This document shows positions 16,607 through 27,092 of a stretch of DNA of 64,000 bases, in pieces; position 1 is the stretch's first letter; each line of letters starts with the position of its first letter. Below the pieces are notes generated by a model. It saw only the letters and a list, made by a program, of their open reading frames with translations, had not been told where the DNA came from and did no database searches. The position numbers and the translations under genes were made by a program. The stretch is from Anoxybacillus tengchongensis (GTDB taxonomy: Bacteria; Bacillota; Bacilli; Bacillales; Anoxybacillaceae), in NCBI RefSeq assembly GCF_014201585.1, contig NZ_JACHES010000008.1, positions 62,001 through 126,000 of the forward strand, written 5' to 3'.

Positions 16607-19600
16607 TTGTCGTTTATCCATCTACAAGTGCGAAGTGGTTATAGTTTATTAAGTAGCACGGTCAAAATTGAAGAGCTTGTCACACGTGCACGCGAGCTTC
16701 AATTTCCAGCGATCGCATTAACGGATGAAAATGTGTTGTACGGCACTATTCCGTTTTATGAGATGTGTCAAGCACATGGAATGAAGCCGATCATTGGTAT
16801 GATAGCAACAGTCATTCATGAATATGGTCATACAGATCAGATTGTGTTGTTGGCAAAAAATAACGATGGGTATCGTCAACTTGTCCATATTGCTACAATT
16901 ATTCAAATGAATGATGGGAAAGGGATTTCTTTATGTGACTTATCTCGTTACACGAGCGAACTAATTGGTATCACAAGCGGGTTGGACGGGCGAATGGAAC
17001 AGCATTTGTTAAATGGCGAAATCGCCGAAGCAGAAGTGCTTGCTCAAAGGTACACTGAAATATTCCAGCAAGGCGATTTTTACATAAATGTTCAACAACA
17101 CGGATTGCAAGAGCAAGCAAAGTTATTGCCGCTACTTCTTGAATATAGTAAACGATGGAACATTCCGCTCGTTGCAACAAACGATGTACGTTACATCTAT
17201 AAAGAAGATGCGCTTGCATGTGAGTGTTTGCTTGCGATGAAGCATGGAAAGAAAATGAATGACACAAGCCGTCCACGTTTGGCAACAAATGAATATGATT
17301 TAAAAAGCGCAGATGAAATGGTCTCTTTATTTTCTATGTGTCATGAGGCGGTGGAGGAAACGATCTGTATTGCAGAACGATGCCATGTGACGTTTGAACA
17401 CGAACAATGGCATATGCCGCGTTACCCCGTTCCTTCAGAGACGACAGCGGATGAATATTTACAAACATGGTGCTTTACAGAGTTGACAAGACGCTTTCCA
17501 GAGCGTCCCCAAGCATATGTTGACCGACTACAATATGAGCTACAAATCATTCAACAAATGAACTTTAGTGATTACTTTTTAATTGTTGCCGATTTTGTCC
17601 GTTTTGCGCGTGAGCGAGGCATATTCATCGGACCGGGACGTGGATCAGCCGCAGGTTCGCTTGTTGCTTACATACTCGGTATTACCCAAATAGACCCGTT
17701 GCAATATGGGTTATTGTTTGAACGTTTTTTAAATCCAGCACGTTTATCTCTTCCAGATATTGATATCGATTTTGCGGATGATCGTCGTGAAGAAGTGATT
17801 CGTTACATTGAGCAAAAATACGGAGCTGATCACGTTGCACAAATTATCACGTTCGGAACTTTTGGGATGCGTTCTGCTATTCGTGAAGTTGGTCGCATTT
17901 TTGATGTTGATGAACACGAAATTCAACAAACGTTAGCAACGGGAAGCTTCAATCATACGCGGCCATGGCATTACGTTGTACAACGAATTGAAGGATTGCC
18001 GAAGCATACGTCCGTTCATGCTGCTGGCATTGTTATTAGTTCACGTCCATTAACCGATGTCGTTCCTCTTCAAAGCGGGCAAACGACAACATATGTGACG
18101 CAATATGCGATGGATGCGCTTGAACGACTAGGATTACTAAAATTTGATTTGCTTGCTCTTAAAAATTTAACAATGATTGAGCAAATGGTTCAAAGCATTG
18201 AACAGCGTACAGGTCGTCGCTTGAGTTTTGAAAACATGCCAATTGATGATCAAAAAACGTATGCGCTCTTAAGTCAAGGGGACACATTTGGTGTGTTTCA
18301 GCTTGAGTCAGGAGGAATGAAGCGGGTATTGCGCGAATTACAACCGACAACGTTTGAAGATATTGTTGCAGTGAACGCTTTATTTCGTCCAGGGCCGATG
18401 GAGCAAATTTCAACATATATTTCTCGTAAACATGGCCACGAACCGATCCGTTACATGCATGATGATTTGCAATCAATTTTGCAGTCGACATACGGCGTCA
18501 TCGTGTATCAAGAACAAATTATGAAAATCGCTGAACAAATGGCGGGCTTTTCGTTAGCTGAGGCAGATTTATTACGGCGAGCAATAAGTAAAAAAGACGT
18601 TGGACAAATGGAAAAAGAGAAAAAGCACTTCGTTGAGGGATGCATACAAAATGGATACGATGCCTATCTCGCAAACGAATTGTACGAACTCATCGTTCGC
18701 TTTGCTGGATATGGGTTTAACCGTAGCCATGCCGTAGCATATAGCTACATCGCATATATGTTGGCGTATATTAAAGCACATTATCCGCTTGATTTTTATG
18801 CGACATTATTAACAAACGTAAGTGGCCAAAAAGAAAAAATGATGCAATGTGTATACGAGCTTCGGAACAAAAAAATACGTTTACTTCCCCCTTCCATTAC
18901 GCAAAGCGAAGGGCACTTTACCGTTCATGACAACGGCATTCGTTTTGGATTGTTAGCGATTAAGCAAGTAAGCGCCGCCTTTGTCAAGCAAATAATCAAG
19001 GAGCGTCAAAAACGCCCATTTGCCGATTTTTTTGATTTCGTTTTGCGACTACGTATTGAGCCTTCGCAAAAAAAGATAATTGAAGCACTTATTTTTTCTG
19101 GCTGCTTTGATGAATTTCATATCGAGCGTGCCACTCTTTATGCAAGTATTGATGTTGCGATTGAGCATGCAGAGTTGATGAATCTTCCTCTGAATATACG
19201 GCCAAAATACGTCCACGCTGAACCGCTATCGCTCATCGATCAACTGAAATATGAGAAACAATGGCTTAATGTATACGTGTCCCCTCATCCTGTTGAATCA
19301 TTTTCACACTTTTACTCGATGTGGGGAGCAAAACGTATGTATGAATGGATTATAGAAAGGGCGAAGGAAGGAAAGGTGATTGTATATGTTGAGGAGGTGA
19401 CGAAAAAGCGGACAAAAAAAGGGGAAGAAATGGTGTTTGCTACAATTTGTGATGATAGTGATGAGTGGCATGCAATTGTATTTCCAACGAGCTATAGGCG
19501 GTTTCATGCTTTATTGCAACAAGGAAGCGTGCTTTATATGGAAGGAAAAATAGAGCAGCGACCGAGCGGTTGGCATCTTATCGTACAACAAGTAAGAAAG

Positions 19601-19828
19601 CCGGTATGTGTGTATGTCAAAATTGATGAACAACATGCATCACCAGCTGTATTAAAACGGTTAAAACATATATTAACCGCTCATCGAGGATATGCACCTG
19701 TTATTTTGTATTATGAAAAAGAACGAAAAAAAGTGCAGCTTTCTCATGAGTACGCAATATCTCCAAACGATGATATTATCCGTAAATTGACAACATTGCT
19801 TGGGGATGGGAATGTTGTTGTGAAATAA
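16607..19828 (+). CDS. dnaE: DNA polymerase III alpha subunit DnaE
   Basis: A 1073-residue C-family replicative polymerase, the DnaE partner of PolC in Firmicutes that extends RNA primers. Order of parts: PHP domain (about 1-260), catalytic palm with GPGRGSAAGSL and PDIDIDFADDRR carrying the metal-binding aspartates, finger region with FQLESGGMKRVLREL and VYQEQIM, tandem HhH motifs, then an OB fold near 910-990 (VIVYVEEVTKKRTKKGEEMVFA). The PHP motif reads HLQVRSGYSLL, with Arg where a metal-binding His is usual. TTG 16607 gives the conserved start MSFIHLQ and follows AAAGGTGGGAG; an upstream GTG would lie inside that site. Confidence 0.95.
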   Translation: MSFIHLQVRSGYSLLSSTVKIEELVTRARELQFPAIALTDENVLYGTIPFYEMCQAHGMKPIIGMIATVIHEYGHTDQIVLLAKNNDGYRQLVHIATIIQMNDGKGISLCDLSRYTSELIGITSGLDGRMEQHLLNGEIAEAEVLAQRYTEIFQQGDFYINVQQHGLQEQAKLLPLLLEYSKRWNIPLVATNDVRYIYKEDALACECLLAMKHGKKMNDTSRPRLATNEYDLKSADEMVSLFSMCHEAVEETICIAERCHVTFEHEQWHMPRYPVPSETTADEYLQTWCFTELTRRFPERPQAYVDRLQYELQIIQQMNFSDYFLIVADFVRFARERGIFIGPGRGSAAGSLVAYILGITQIDPLQYGLLFERFLNPARLSLPDIDIDFADDRREEVIRYIEQKYGADHVAQIITFGTFGMRSAIREVGRIFDVDEHEIQQTLATGSFNHTRPWHYVVQRIEGLPKHTSVHAAGIVISSRPLTDVVPLQSGQTTTYVTQYAMDALERLGLLKFDLLALKNLTMIEQMVQSIEQRTGRRLSFENMPIDDQKTYALLSQGDTFGVFQLESGGMKRVLRELQPTTFEDIVAVNALFRPGPMEQISTYISRKHGHEPIRYMHDDLQSILQSTYGVIVYQEQIMKIAEQMAGFSLAEADLLRRAISKKDVGQMEKEKKHFVEGCIQNGYDAYLANELYELIVRFAGYGFNRSHAVAYSYIAYMLAYIKAHYPLDFYATLLTNVSGQKEKMMQCVYELRNKKIRLLPPSITQSEGHFTVHDNGIRFGLLAIKQVSAAFVKQIIKERQKRPFADFFDFVLRLRIEPSQKKIIEALIFSGCFDEFHIERATLYASIDVAIEHAELMNLPLNIRPKYVHAEPLSLIDQLKYEKQWLNVYVSPHPVESFSHFYSMWGAKRMYEWIIERAKEGKVIVYVEEVTKKRTKKGEEMVFATICDDSDEWHAIVFPTSYRRFHALLQQGSVLYMEGKIEQRPSGWHLIVQQVRKPVCVYVKIDEQHASPAVLKRLKHILTAHRGYAPVILYYEKERKKVQLSHEYAISPNDDIIRKLTTLLGDGNVVVK

Positions 19829-19876
19829 AAATGCTTTACTATTTTTCATTTTTATTATATTTTTATAGAAGTTAAG

Positions 19877-19887
19877 TGGTCAGACCA
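19877..19887. promoter_or_regulatory. Perfect palindrome, candidate FadR/GntR-type operator
   Basis: TGGTCAGACCA is a perfect 11-base palindrome matching the TNGTNNNACNA pattern of FadR-subfamily GntR regulators. It is 30 bases before the malic enzyme start, and a FadR-type regulator gene follows that enzyme. Confidence 0.6.
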
Positions 19888-19916
19888 GTAACGGCCACTT
19901 CGTGGGGGGATTGTTA

Positions 19917-21170
19917 GTGTCGTTATTTGAAAAAGCGCTTCATATGCATGAGCGTTATCAAGGAAAACTAGAAATAAAAGCGAAAGTACCGTTAAAAAAT
20001 GCTTACGATTTAAGCTTGGCTTATTCTCCTGGTGTAGCAGAACCGTGCAAAGTTATCCATCATGAACCGAACAAAATATACGATTATACATTAAAAGCGA
20101 ATACAGTAGCTGTTGTATCGAATGGAAGCGCAGTATTAGGACTTGGAAATATTGGAGCCGAAGCAGCGCTACCAGTCATGGAAGGAAAGGCCGTGCTTTT
20201 TAAAAGTTTTGCGGGAGTTGATGCGTTTCCGATTTGCTTAAATACATCGGACGCAGAACAAATTATTCAAACAGTGAAGCTACTTGAGCCGACATTCGGT
20301 GGCGTTAACTTAGAAGACATTGCAGCTCCGCATTGTTTTATCATTGAAGAACGCTTAAAGAAAGAACTAAACATCCCGGTCTTTCATGACGACCAACATG
20401 GAACAGCGATCGTGACTGTTGCCGGTTTAGTGAATGCATTGAAATTAGTGAATAAGAAAATAGAACATATTCAAGTTGTGATTAATGGAGCAGGTGCAGC
20501 AGGAATAGCGATCATGAAGTTGCTTCGTTGTTATGGTGTAAAACATATAATCATGTGCGATTCCAAAGGGGCAATTTATGAGGGACGCCCGTACGGAATG
20601 AATGAGATGAAACATGAAGTTGCACAATGGACAAACCATGAGAAAAAAGCTGGCACGTTAGAAGAAGTGATCGTTGGTGCGGATGTATTTATTGGTGTGT
20701 CTGTTGCAGGAGCATTGACAGCTAGCATGGTTGAAACGATGAATCGAGATGCAATTATTTTTGCGATGGCAAATCCAACGCCGGAAATTATGCCGGAAGA
20801 AGCGTTACAAGCAGGGGCAACAGTTGTTGGCACAGGACGTTCTGATTATCCGAATCAGGTGAATAACGTGTTAGCATTTCCAGGTATTTTCAGAGGAGCG
20901 CTTGATGTGCGTGCAAAACAAATTAACGAACAAATGAAAATAGCGGCAGTTGAAGCGATAGCACATTTAATTGCAGAAGATGAGTTGCGTGCGGATTATG
21001 TGATTCCTGCTCCGTTCGATCCGCGCGTCGCTCCAGCAGTTGCTGCTGCTGTGGCAAAAGCAGCAATCGAAACAGGAGTGGCCCAAGTGATTGTTGATCC
21101 AAAAGATGTAGAAAAGCGAACACGACAATTAGCTTTGATTGCAGGTGAGGACATCGATGACTACTTCTAA
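19917..21170 (+). CDS. ytsJ: Malic enzyme, YtsJ type
   Basis: Oxidative decarboxylation of malate to pyruvate with NADP (the B. subtilis YtsJ cofactor) or NAD. The 417-residue bacterial-type enzyme has the catalytic region LSLAYSPGVAEPC, VFHDDQHGTA (metal-binding Asp pair) and the Rossmann loop INGAGAAGIAI. The GTG start at 19917 gives the family N-terminus MSLFEKALHMHERYQGKLE and follows GGGGGGA; upstream in-frame GTG/TTG codons overlap that site. It overlaps the next gene by 14 bases, forming an operon with the GntR regulator and probably accDA, which would supply NADPH and malonyl-CoA for lipid synthesis. Confidence 0.93.
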   Translation: MSLFEKALHMHERYQGKLEIKAKVPLKNAYDLSLAYSPGVAEPCKVIHHEPNKIYDYTLKANTVAVVSNGSAVLGLGNIGAEAALPVMEGKAVLFKSFAGVDAFPICLNTSDAEQIIQTVKLLEPTFGGVNLEDIAAPHCFIIEERLKKELNIPVFHDDQHGTAIVTVAGLVNALKLVNKKIEHIQVVINGAGAAGIAIMKLLRCYGVKHIIMCDSKGAIYEGRPYGMNEMKHEVAQWTNHEKKAGTLEEVIVGADVFIGVSVAGALTASMVETMNRDAIIFAMANPTPEIMPEEALQAGATVVGTGRSDYPNQVNNVLAFPGIFRGALDVRAKQINEQMKIAAVEAIAHLIAEDELRADYVIPAPFDPRVAPAVAAAVAKAAIETGVAQVIVDPKDVEKRTRQLALIAGEDIDDYF

Positions 21171-21759
21171 AGTGTACATTGAAACGTTTTGGCAAATTCA
21201 TCGCATGATTGAAGAAGCAGGGCTTCAACCAGGGGATCGATTGCCTTCTGAACGAGAGTTAGCGGACCGATTACGAGTCGGTCGCTCTTCCGTTCGTGAA
21301 GCGTTGCGAGCGTTAGAGTTGCTTGGATTAATTGAAACGCGTCGCGGAGAAGGAACATTTATGAAACCGTTTGGTGACCATCAGCTCATTCAACTACTCG
21401 GTTCGTTTATTTTGCAAGGAAATCGGGAAAAACGAGATTTAATCGAAACAAAACTGCTTATTGAACGAATATGTCTACAGCTTGCTTGCGAACGACTAAC
21501 TGATCAGAAGCTCGAGCATATAGCCCGTGCTGAGCATACGTATGATTTATTTTTTCAACGAGTTGTGGAAGCAACCGATAACTATTTATTGTTGCGCATT
21601 TGGCTTGTATTAAACGACTTTTTTGAACACGTATATACGTTGACTCTCCCTTCCGAGTTTTATGAACAAATGAGGACGGCGCTACAAAAACGGTCGTGTG
21701 AAGAAGCGACAGCGATTTATGAACAATACGTGATGCAAAAAATGTCGAAAGAAAACTGA
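21157..21759 (+). CDS. GntR-family transcriptional regulator, FadR subfamily
   Basis: A 200-residue regulator with an N-terminal winged helix (about 1-70: GDRLPSERELADRLRVGRSSVREALRALELLGLIETRRGEGTF in two parts) and a C-terminal all-helical FCD ligand domain (about 80-195). ATG 21157 follows GGTGAGG and sits inside the end of ytsJ. Position between malic enzyme and accDA suggests a regulator sensing an organic acid or acyl-CoA. Its likely operator is the palindrome at 19877-19887, which would make the regulator autogenous. The ligand is unknown. Confidence 0.88.
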   Translation: MTTSKVYIETFWQIHRMIEEAGLQPGDRLPSERELADRLRVGRSSVREALRALELLGLIETRRGEGTFMKPFGDHQLIQLLGSFILQGNREKRDLIETKLLIERICLQLACERLTDQKLEHIARAEHTYDLFFQRVVEATDNYLLLRIWLVLNDFFEHVYTLTLPSEFYEQMRTALQKRSCEEATAIYEQYVMQKMSKEN

Positions 21760-21828
21760 CACAATATGACAAACAAAGTTGTCTCCATTCGGTAAAGTAG
21801 AAGTGGACTAAGTAAGGGAGGGAAATAT

Positions 21829-22701
21829 GTGCTGAAAGATTTGTTCTCTAAAAAGAAAAAGTATGCCACGATTCCTTCTGAACAAGCGAAGCAAGATGTA
21901 CCAGAAGGCATTATGACGAAATGTCCGAAATGTAAAAAAATCATGTATACAAAAGAACTAGTGAAAAACTTACGCGTTTGTATATCATGCGGCTATCATC
22001 ATCCGATGTCTGCTCCCGAACGCATTGCGTGTTTGTTAGATGAAGGAACGTTTCAAGAATACGACCGTCACCTTCTTTCTAAAAATCCGCTCGATTTTCC
22101 TCAATATATCGAAAAAGTGGAGGAAGATCGTGAGAAAACAAAACTAAATGAAGCGGTCGTCACAGGAGAAGGAACGATTAACGGTTTTCCTGTCGTCATT
22201 GCCGTAATGGATTCTCGTTTTCGCATGGGAAGTATGGGATCGGTCGTTGGAGAAAAAATCGCACGTGCCATCGAACGAGCGATGGAAAAATCAGTGCCTT
22301 TTATTATTTTTACCGCTTCAGGTGGAGCGCGCATGCAAGAAGGTGTATTAAGCTTAATGCAAATGGCGAAAACGAGCGCAGCGTTAAAACTATTTAGCGA
22401 ACAAGGTGGGCTTATTATTTCAGTGATGACTCATCCGACGACAGGTGGTGTATCAGCAAGTTTCGCCTCGCTTGGAGATTACAATTTCGCTGAGCCAGGG
22501 GCGCTTATCGGTTTTGCAGGACGACGTGTCATTGAACAAACCGTTCGTGAAGAGTTGCCAGAAGATTTTCAAACAGCCGAATTTTTATTGAAACATGGAC
22601 AACTAGATGCTGTAATTTCGCGTCATGATCTAAAAGACGTATTAACGAATGTATTAGACATTCACCAATCGCGAGGTGGAGACGAATGGCGTACGAATTA
22701 G
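21829..22701 (+). CDS. accD: Acetyl-CoA carboxylase carboxyltransferase beta subunit
   Basis: Transfers carboxyl from carboxybiotin to acetyl-CoA together with AccA. The 290-residue protein has the N-terminal zinc ribbon C32-x2-C35...C51-x2-C54 and crotonase-fold motifs [10 protein letters not shown] and [10 protein letters not shown]. The GTG start at 21829 follows AGGGAGGG; the nearby ATG 21827 is out of frame and closes at once. accD and accA overlap by 16 bases, so they are translated together. A perfect inverted repeat GACAA-N6-TTGTC lies at 21768-21783 upstream. Confidence 0.97.
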   Translation: MLKDLFSKKKKYATIPSEQAKQDVPEGIMTKCPKCKKIMYTKELVKNLRVCISCGYHHPMSAPERIACLLDEGTFQEYDRHLLSKNPLDFPQYIEKVEEDREKTKLNEAVVTGEGTINGFPVVIAVMDSRFRMGSMGSVVGEKIARAIERAMEKSVPFIIFTASGGARMQEGVLSLMQMAKTSAALKLFSEQGGLIISVMTHPTTGGVSASFASLGDYNFAEPGALIGFAGRRVIEQTVREELPEDFQTAEFLLKHGQLDAVISRHDLKDVLTNVLDIHQSRGGDEWRTN

Positions 22702-23663
22702 AATTTGAAAAACCACTTGTAGAATTACGAAAAAAAATTAGTGAATTAAAAGAATTTACAAAGCATCGGGACGTTGATTTTTCTGATGAAATTAATAAAT
22801 TAGAAGCCCGACTTGAAAAACTTGAAAATGATATTTATGCTCATTTAAGCCCATGGGATCGTGTGCAAATTGCGCGCCATCCGAATCGCCCGACAACGCT
22901 TGATTATATTGAACGGTTGTTTACAAACTTTTTCGAATGTCACGGTGATCGTTGTTTTGGTGATGATGAAGCGATCGTAGGAGGAATTGCAAAATATCAT
23001 GGGCTGCCTGTGACTGTCATTGGCCACCAACGTGGGAAAGATACGAAAGAAAATATTCGTCGCAATTTTGGTATGCCACATCCAGAAGGATATCGAAAAG
23101 CGCTTCGCTTAATGAAACAAGCTGAAAAGTTTGGGCGTCCGATTATTTGTTTTATTGATACGAAAGGTGCATACCCTGGAAAAGCGGCAGAAGAAAGAGG
23201 ACAAAGTGAAGCCATCGCGCGAAACTTATTTGAAATGGCGGGATTGACGGTTCCGGTTGTATGTATTGTCATTGGCGAAGGAGGAAGCGGTGGTGCGCTT
23301 GCACTCGGTGTCGGAAACTACGTTCACATGCTTGAAAATTCAACGTATTCCGTTATTTCACCAGAAGGGGCAGCAGCAATTTTATGGAAAGATGCATCAC
23401 TTGCTAAAAAAGCTGCAGAAACGATGAAAATTACAGCAAAAGATTTAAAACAGCTTGGTGTCATCGATGAAATGATTCCAGAAGTGCGCGGTGGTGCCCA
23501 TCGAAATGTGGACGAACAAGCGAAATATATTGATGATGTGCTTAAACGTTCCTTGCGTGAATTGCTTCCATTACGTGCTGAACAGTTGATTGCGCAACGA
23601 TATGAAAAATATAAGAAGATTGGCGATTTTATTGAATCCGAACAACATGTTTCGGTTATGTAA
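22686..23663 (+). CDS. accA: Acetyl-CoA carboxylase carboxyltransferase alpha subunit
   Basis: Partner of AccD in the first committed step of fatty acid synthesis. The 325-residue protein has an N-terminal coiled region ([14 protein letters not shown]), the conserved DRPTTLDYI-like stretch here [20 protein letters not shown], and the oxyanion-type [22 protein letters not shown] precedes the ATG at 22686. A strong terminator follows at once, closing the ytsJ-gntR-accD-accA cluster. Confidence 0.97.
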   Translation: MAYELEFEKPLVELRKKISELKEFTKHRDVDFSDEINKLEARLEKLENDIYAHLSPWDRVQIARHPNRPTTLDYIERLFTNFFECHGDRCFGDDEAIVGGIAKYHGLPVTVIGHQRGKDTKENIRRNFGMPHPEGYRKALRLMKQAEKFGRPIICFIDTKGAYPGKAAEERGQSEAIARNLFEMAGLTVPVVCIVIGEGGSGGALALGVGNYVHMLENSTYSVISPEGAAAILWKDASLAKKAAETMKITAKDLKQLGVIDEMIPEVRGGAHRNVDEQAKYIDDVLKRSLRELLPLRAEQLIAQRYEKYKKIGDFIESEQHVSVM

Positions 23664-23692
23664 AAAGGTCATCCATGTTAGATGGCCTTTTT
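23662..23692 (+). terminator. Intrinsic terminator after accA
   Basis: Stem AAAAAGGTCATC/GATGGCCTTTTT with one G-T pair and a 7-base loop, ending in a T-run. Confidence 0.9.
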
Positions 23693-23772
23693 CTTTACAT
23701 GAAATAGACGACTTTGGGCAAACTTTTTGTAGTGAAAAAAAATCAACGTTTTGTGAAACATTTCATTATGTA

Positions 23773-23801
23773 TTGTGTTCCATATACCTTCATGTTATCT
23801 T
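23773..23801 (+). promoter_or_regulatory. Putative promoter of pfkA-pyk
   Basis: TTGTGT, a 17-base spacer, then TATCTT, 51 bases before pfkA. The boxes are moderate matches; spacing is ideal. Confidence 0.5.
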
Positions 23802-23846
23802 AAAGTAAGAGGTCATACTTCTTATTTTATTTTTTTAAAGAGGTGA

Positions 23847-24812
<966 letters not shown>

Positions 24813-24860
24813 TGGATATTTGTGGTATCGTTTCCATATGCAAAGTGTAGGAGGGTATTT

Positions 24861-26621
24861 ATGCGCAAAACGAAAATTGTTTGTACGATCGGTCCTGCGA
24901 GTGAAAGCGTAGAAAAACTTGTGCAACTTATCGAAGCGGGAATGAACGTTGCACGCCTTAACTTTTCTCACGGAAGTCATGAAGAGCATGCTGCACGCAT
25001 TCGCAACATTCGTGAAGCATCAAAAATGACTGGGAAAACTGTTGCCATTTTATTGGATACAAAAGGTCCAGAAATTCGCACACACAACATGGAAAATGGT
25101 GCAATTGAGTTAAAAGCAGGTGCTGAAGTCACCATTTCGATGAAAGAAGTACTTGGTACACCAGAAAAATTTTCGATTACTTATGAAGGACTCATTGATG
25201 ACGTACATGTCGGTTCAACCATTTTATTAGATGACGGGTTAATCGGTTTAGAAGTATTAGCTGTTGACAAAGAAGCGAAAGAAATCAAAACAAAAGTGTT
25301 GAACGGCGGCGTATTAAAAAATAAAAAAGGTGTCAACGTTCCAGGCGTGAAAGTCAAATTGCCAGGCATTACGGAAAAAGATGCAGATGACATTCGTTTC
25401 GGTATTGAACAAGGCATCGATTTCATTGCTGCATCGTTTGTTCGACGTGCTTCCGATGTGCTTGAAATTCGCGAATTACTCGAAGAACATAACGCATTAC
25501 ACATTCAAATTATCCCAAAAATTGAAAATCAAGAAGGCGTAGACAATATTGATGAGATTTTAGAAGTGGCAGACGGTTTAATGGTTGCTCGCGGGGATTT
25601 AGGTGTCGAAATTCCAGCGGAAGAAGTACCACTTGTGCAAAAAGAGTTAATTAAAAAATGTAATGCGCTCGGAAAACCGGTCATCACAGCGACACAAATG
25701 CTTGATTCAATGCAACGCAATCCGCGACCAACTCGTGCAGAGGCAAGCGATGTAGCGAACGCCATTTTTGATGGTACAGATGCAATTATGCTTTCCGGAG
25801 AAACAGCAGCCGGTGCTTACCCAGTTGAGGCGGTACAAACGATGCACCGCATTGCTTTGCGCACAGAGCAAGCGTTACAATATCGCGATTTATTATCAAA
25901 ACGGAGCAAACAAAGCGGAACAACAATTACAGATGCAATTGGACAATCGGTTGCTCACACGGCGTTAAACTTAGATGTTGCAGCAATTGTGACACCGACA
26001 GTAAGCGGTCATACAGCACGTATGATTTCGAAATACCGTCCAAAAGCGCCAATTATCGCTGTTACATCAAATGAAGCTGTCTCTCGTAAATTAGCACTCG
26101 TTTGGGGTGTTCATCCGCGCGTTGCCCAACATGCGACGTCAACAGATGAGATGCTTGATATTGCTGTTGAGGCGGCTATCGATACAGGTATCGTGAAACA
26201 TGGTGATCTTGTTGTCATTACAGCAGGTGTTCCGGTTGGAGAAACAGGCTCGACTAACTTAATGAAAGTGCATATGATTGGCGATATGATTGCGAAAGGC
26301 CAAGGCATTGGTCGTAAATCCGCATTCGGAAAAGTCGTTGTAGCTAAAACGGCTGAAGAAGCGCTTGAAAAAATGATGGAAGGTGGCATTTTAGTCGCCC
26401 CAGCGACAGATGCGGACATGATGAAAGCATTAGAAAAAGCTGTGGCCATCATCACCGAAGAAGGTGGCTTAACAAGCCATGCGGCTGTTGTTGGCTTAAG
26501 CTTAGGAATCCCGGTAATTGTCGGTGTAAACAACGCAACAGCTATTTTAAAAGATGGACAAGACATTACGGTAGATGCGAGCTTCGGTGCTATTTATCGT
26601 GGTCATGCGAGCGTGCTATAA
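24861..26621 (+). CDS. pyk: Pyruvate kinase with C-terminal PEP-utiliser domain
   Basis: Converts PEP and ADP to pyruvate and ATP. The 586-residue protein has the TIM-barrel motifs [24 protein letters not shown] and TATQMLDSM, then an extra C-terminal phosphohistidine-like domain (about 475-586) with [20 protein letters not shown]. This extension is characteristic of Bacillus and Geobacillus enzymes. ATG 24861 follows TAGGAGGG. Shared operon with pfkA. Confidence 0.98.
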   Translation: MRKTKIVCTIGPASESVEKLVQLIEAGMNVARLNFSHGSHEEHAARIRNIREASKMTGKTVAILLDTKGPEIRTHNMENGAIELKAGAEVTISMKEVLGTPEKFSITYEGLIDDVHVGSTILLDDGLIGLEVLAVDKEAKEIKTKVLNGGVLKNKKGVNVPGVKVKLPGITEKDADDIRFGIEQGIDFIAASFVRRASDVLEIRELLEEHNALHIQIIPKIENQEGVDNIDEILEVADGLMVARGDLGVEIPAEEVPLVQKELIKKCNALGKPVITATQMLDSMQRNPRPTRAEASDVANAIFDGTDAIMLSGETAAGAYPVEAVQTMHRIALRTEQALQYRDLLSKRSKQSGTTITDAIGQSVAHTALNLDVAAIVTPTVSGHTARMISKYRPKAPIIAVTSNEAVSRKLALVWGVHPRVAQHATSTDEMLDIAVEAAIDTGIVKHGDLVVITAGVPVGETGSTNLMKVHMIGDMIAKGQGIGRKSAFGKVVVAKTAEEALEKMMEGGILVAPATDADMMKALEKAVAIITEEGGLTSHAAVVGLSLGIPVIVGVNNATAILKDGQDITVDASFGAIYRGHASVL

Positions 26622-26654
26622 TAAAGAAGGGGACATCCCCTTCTTTATTATTTT
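26618..26654 (+). terminator. Strong intrinsic terminator after pyk
   Basis: A 16-bp perfect stem from ATAATAAAGAAGGGGA and its complement with only CA between, followed by TTT. It overlaps the pyk stop codon, and the fxsA ribosome site starts right after it. Confidence 0.92.
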
Positions 26655-26666
26655 GGAGGGATGTAT

Positions 26667-27059
26667 GTGCGAAACATCTTTTTTCTTCTTTTTATCGTGA
26701 TTCCAGCGCTAGAAATTGTCGTTCTTGTGTTGGCGGGAAAGGCAATTGGCATATGGCCAACATTTTCACTAATCGTTTTGACAGGCATGATCGGTGCATT
26801 TTTAGCGAAAAAACAAGGATTGCATACGGTGCAGCGGGTGAAATATGAGTTCAAGAATGGACGTATACCGAGCGATGCGCTATTAGATGGTGCTTGTATT
26901 TTAGTTGGTGGAACATTGTTGCTAACGCCGGGATTTATTACAGATACGGCAGGTTTTATTTTACTTCTCCCATTTGCGCGTGAAAAAATAAAACCGTGGC
27001 TTGTTCGCCTGTTTAAGAAGATGTTCTATACAAAAACATGGATTTATATTCGAAAATAA
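26667..27059 (+). CDS. fxsA: FxsA family membrane protein
   Basis: A 130-residue cytoplasmic membrane protein with hydrophobic segments at about 3-19, 28-45 (ATFSLIVLTGMIGAFLA-like) and 74-98, and a basic C-terminus. E. coli FxsA protects from phage T7 exclusion by F; the role in Bacillus is unknown. The GTG start at 26667 is chosen because GGAGGG ends 6 bases upstream; the ATG at 26661 directly abuts that site. Confidence 0.88.
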   Translation: MRNIFFLLFIVIPALEIVVLVLAGKAIGIWPTFSLIVLTGMIGAFLAKKQGLHTVQRVKYEFKNGRIPSDALLDGACILVGGTLLLTPGFITDTAGFILLLPFAREKIKPWLVRLFKKMFYTKTWIYIRK

Positions 27060-27060
27060 A

Positions 27061-27092
27061 AAGCATAAGCTTAATGGCTTATGCTTCCTTTT
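27061..27092. terminator. Bidirectional terminator between fxsA and ytvI
   Basis: A 10-bp perfect stem AAGCATAAGC/GCTTATGCTT with a 6-base loop; CC then T6 on the plus strand and TTTTT on the minus strand. It contains the ytvI stop codon. Confidence 0.85.
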
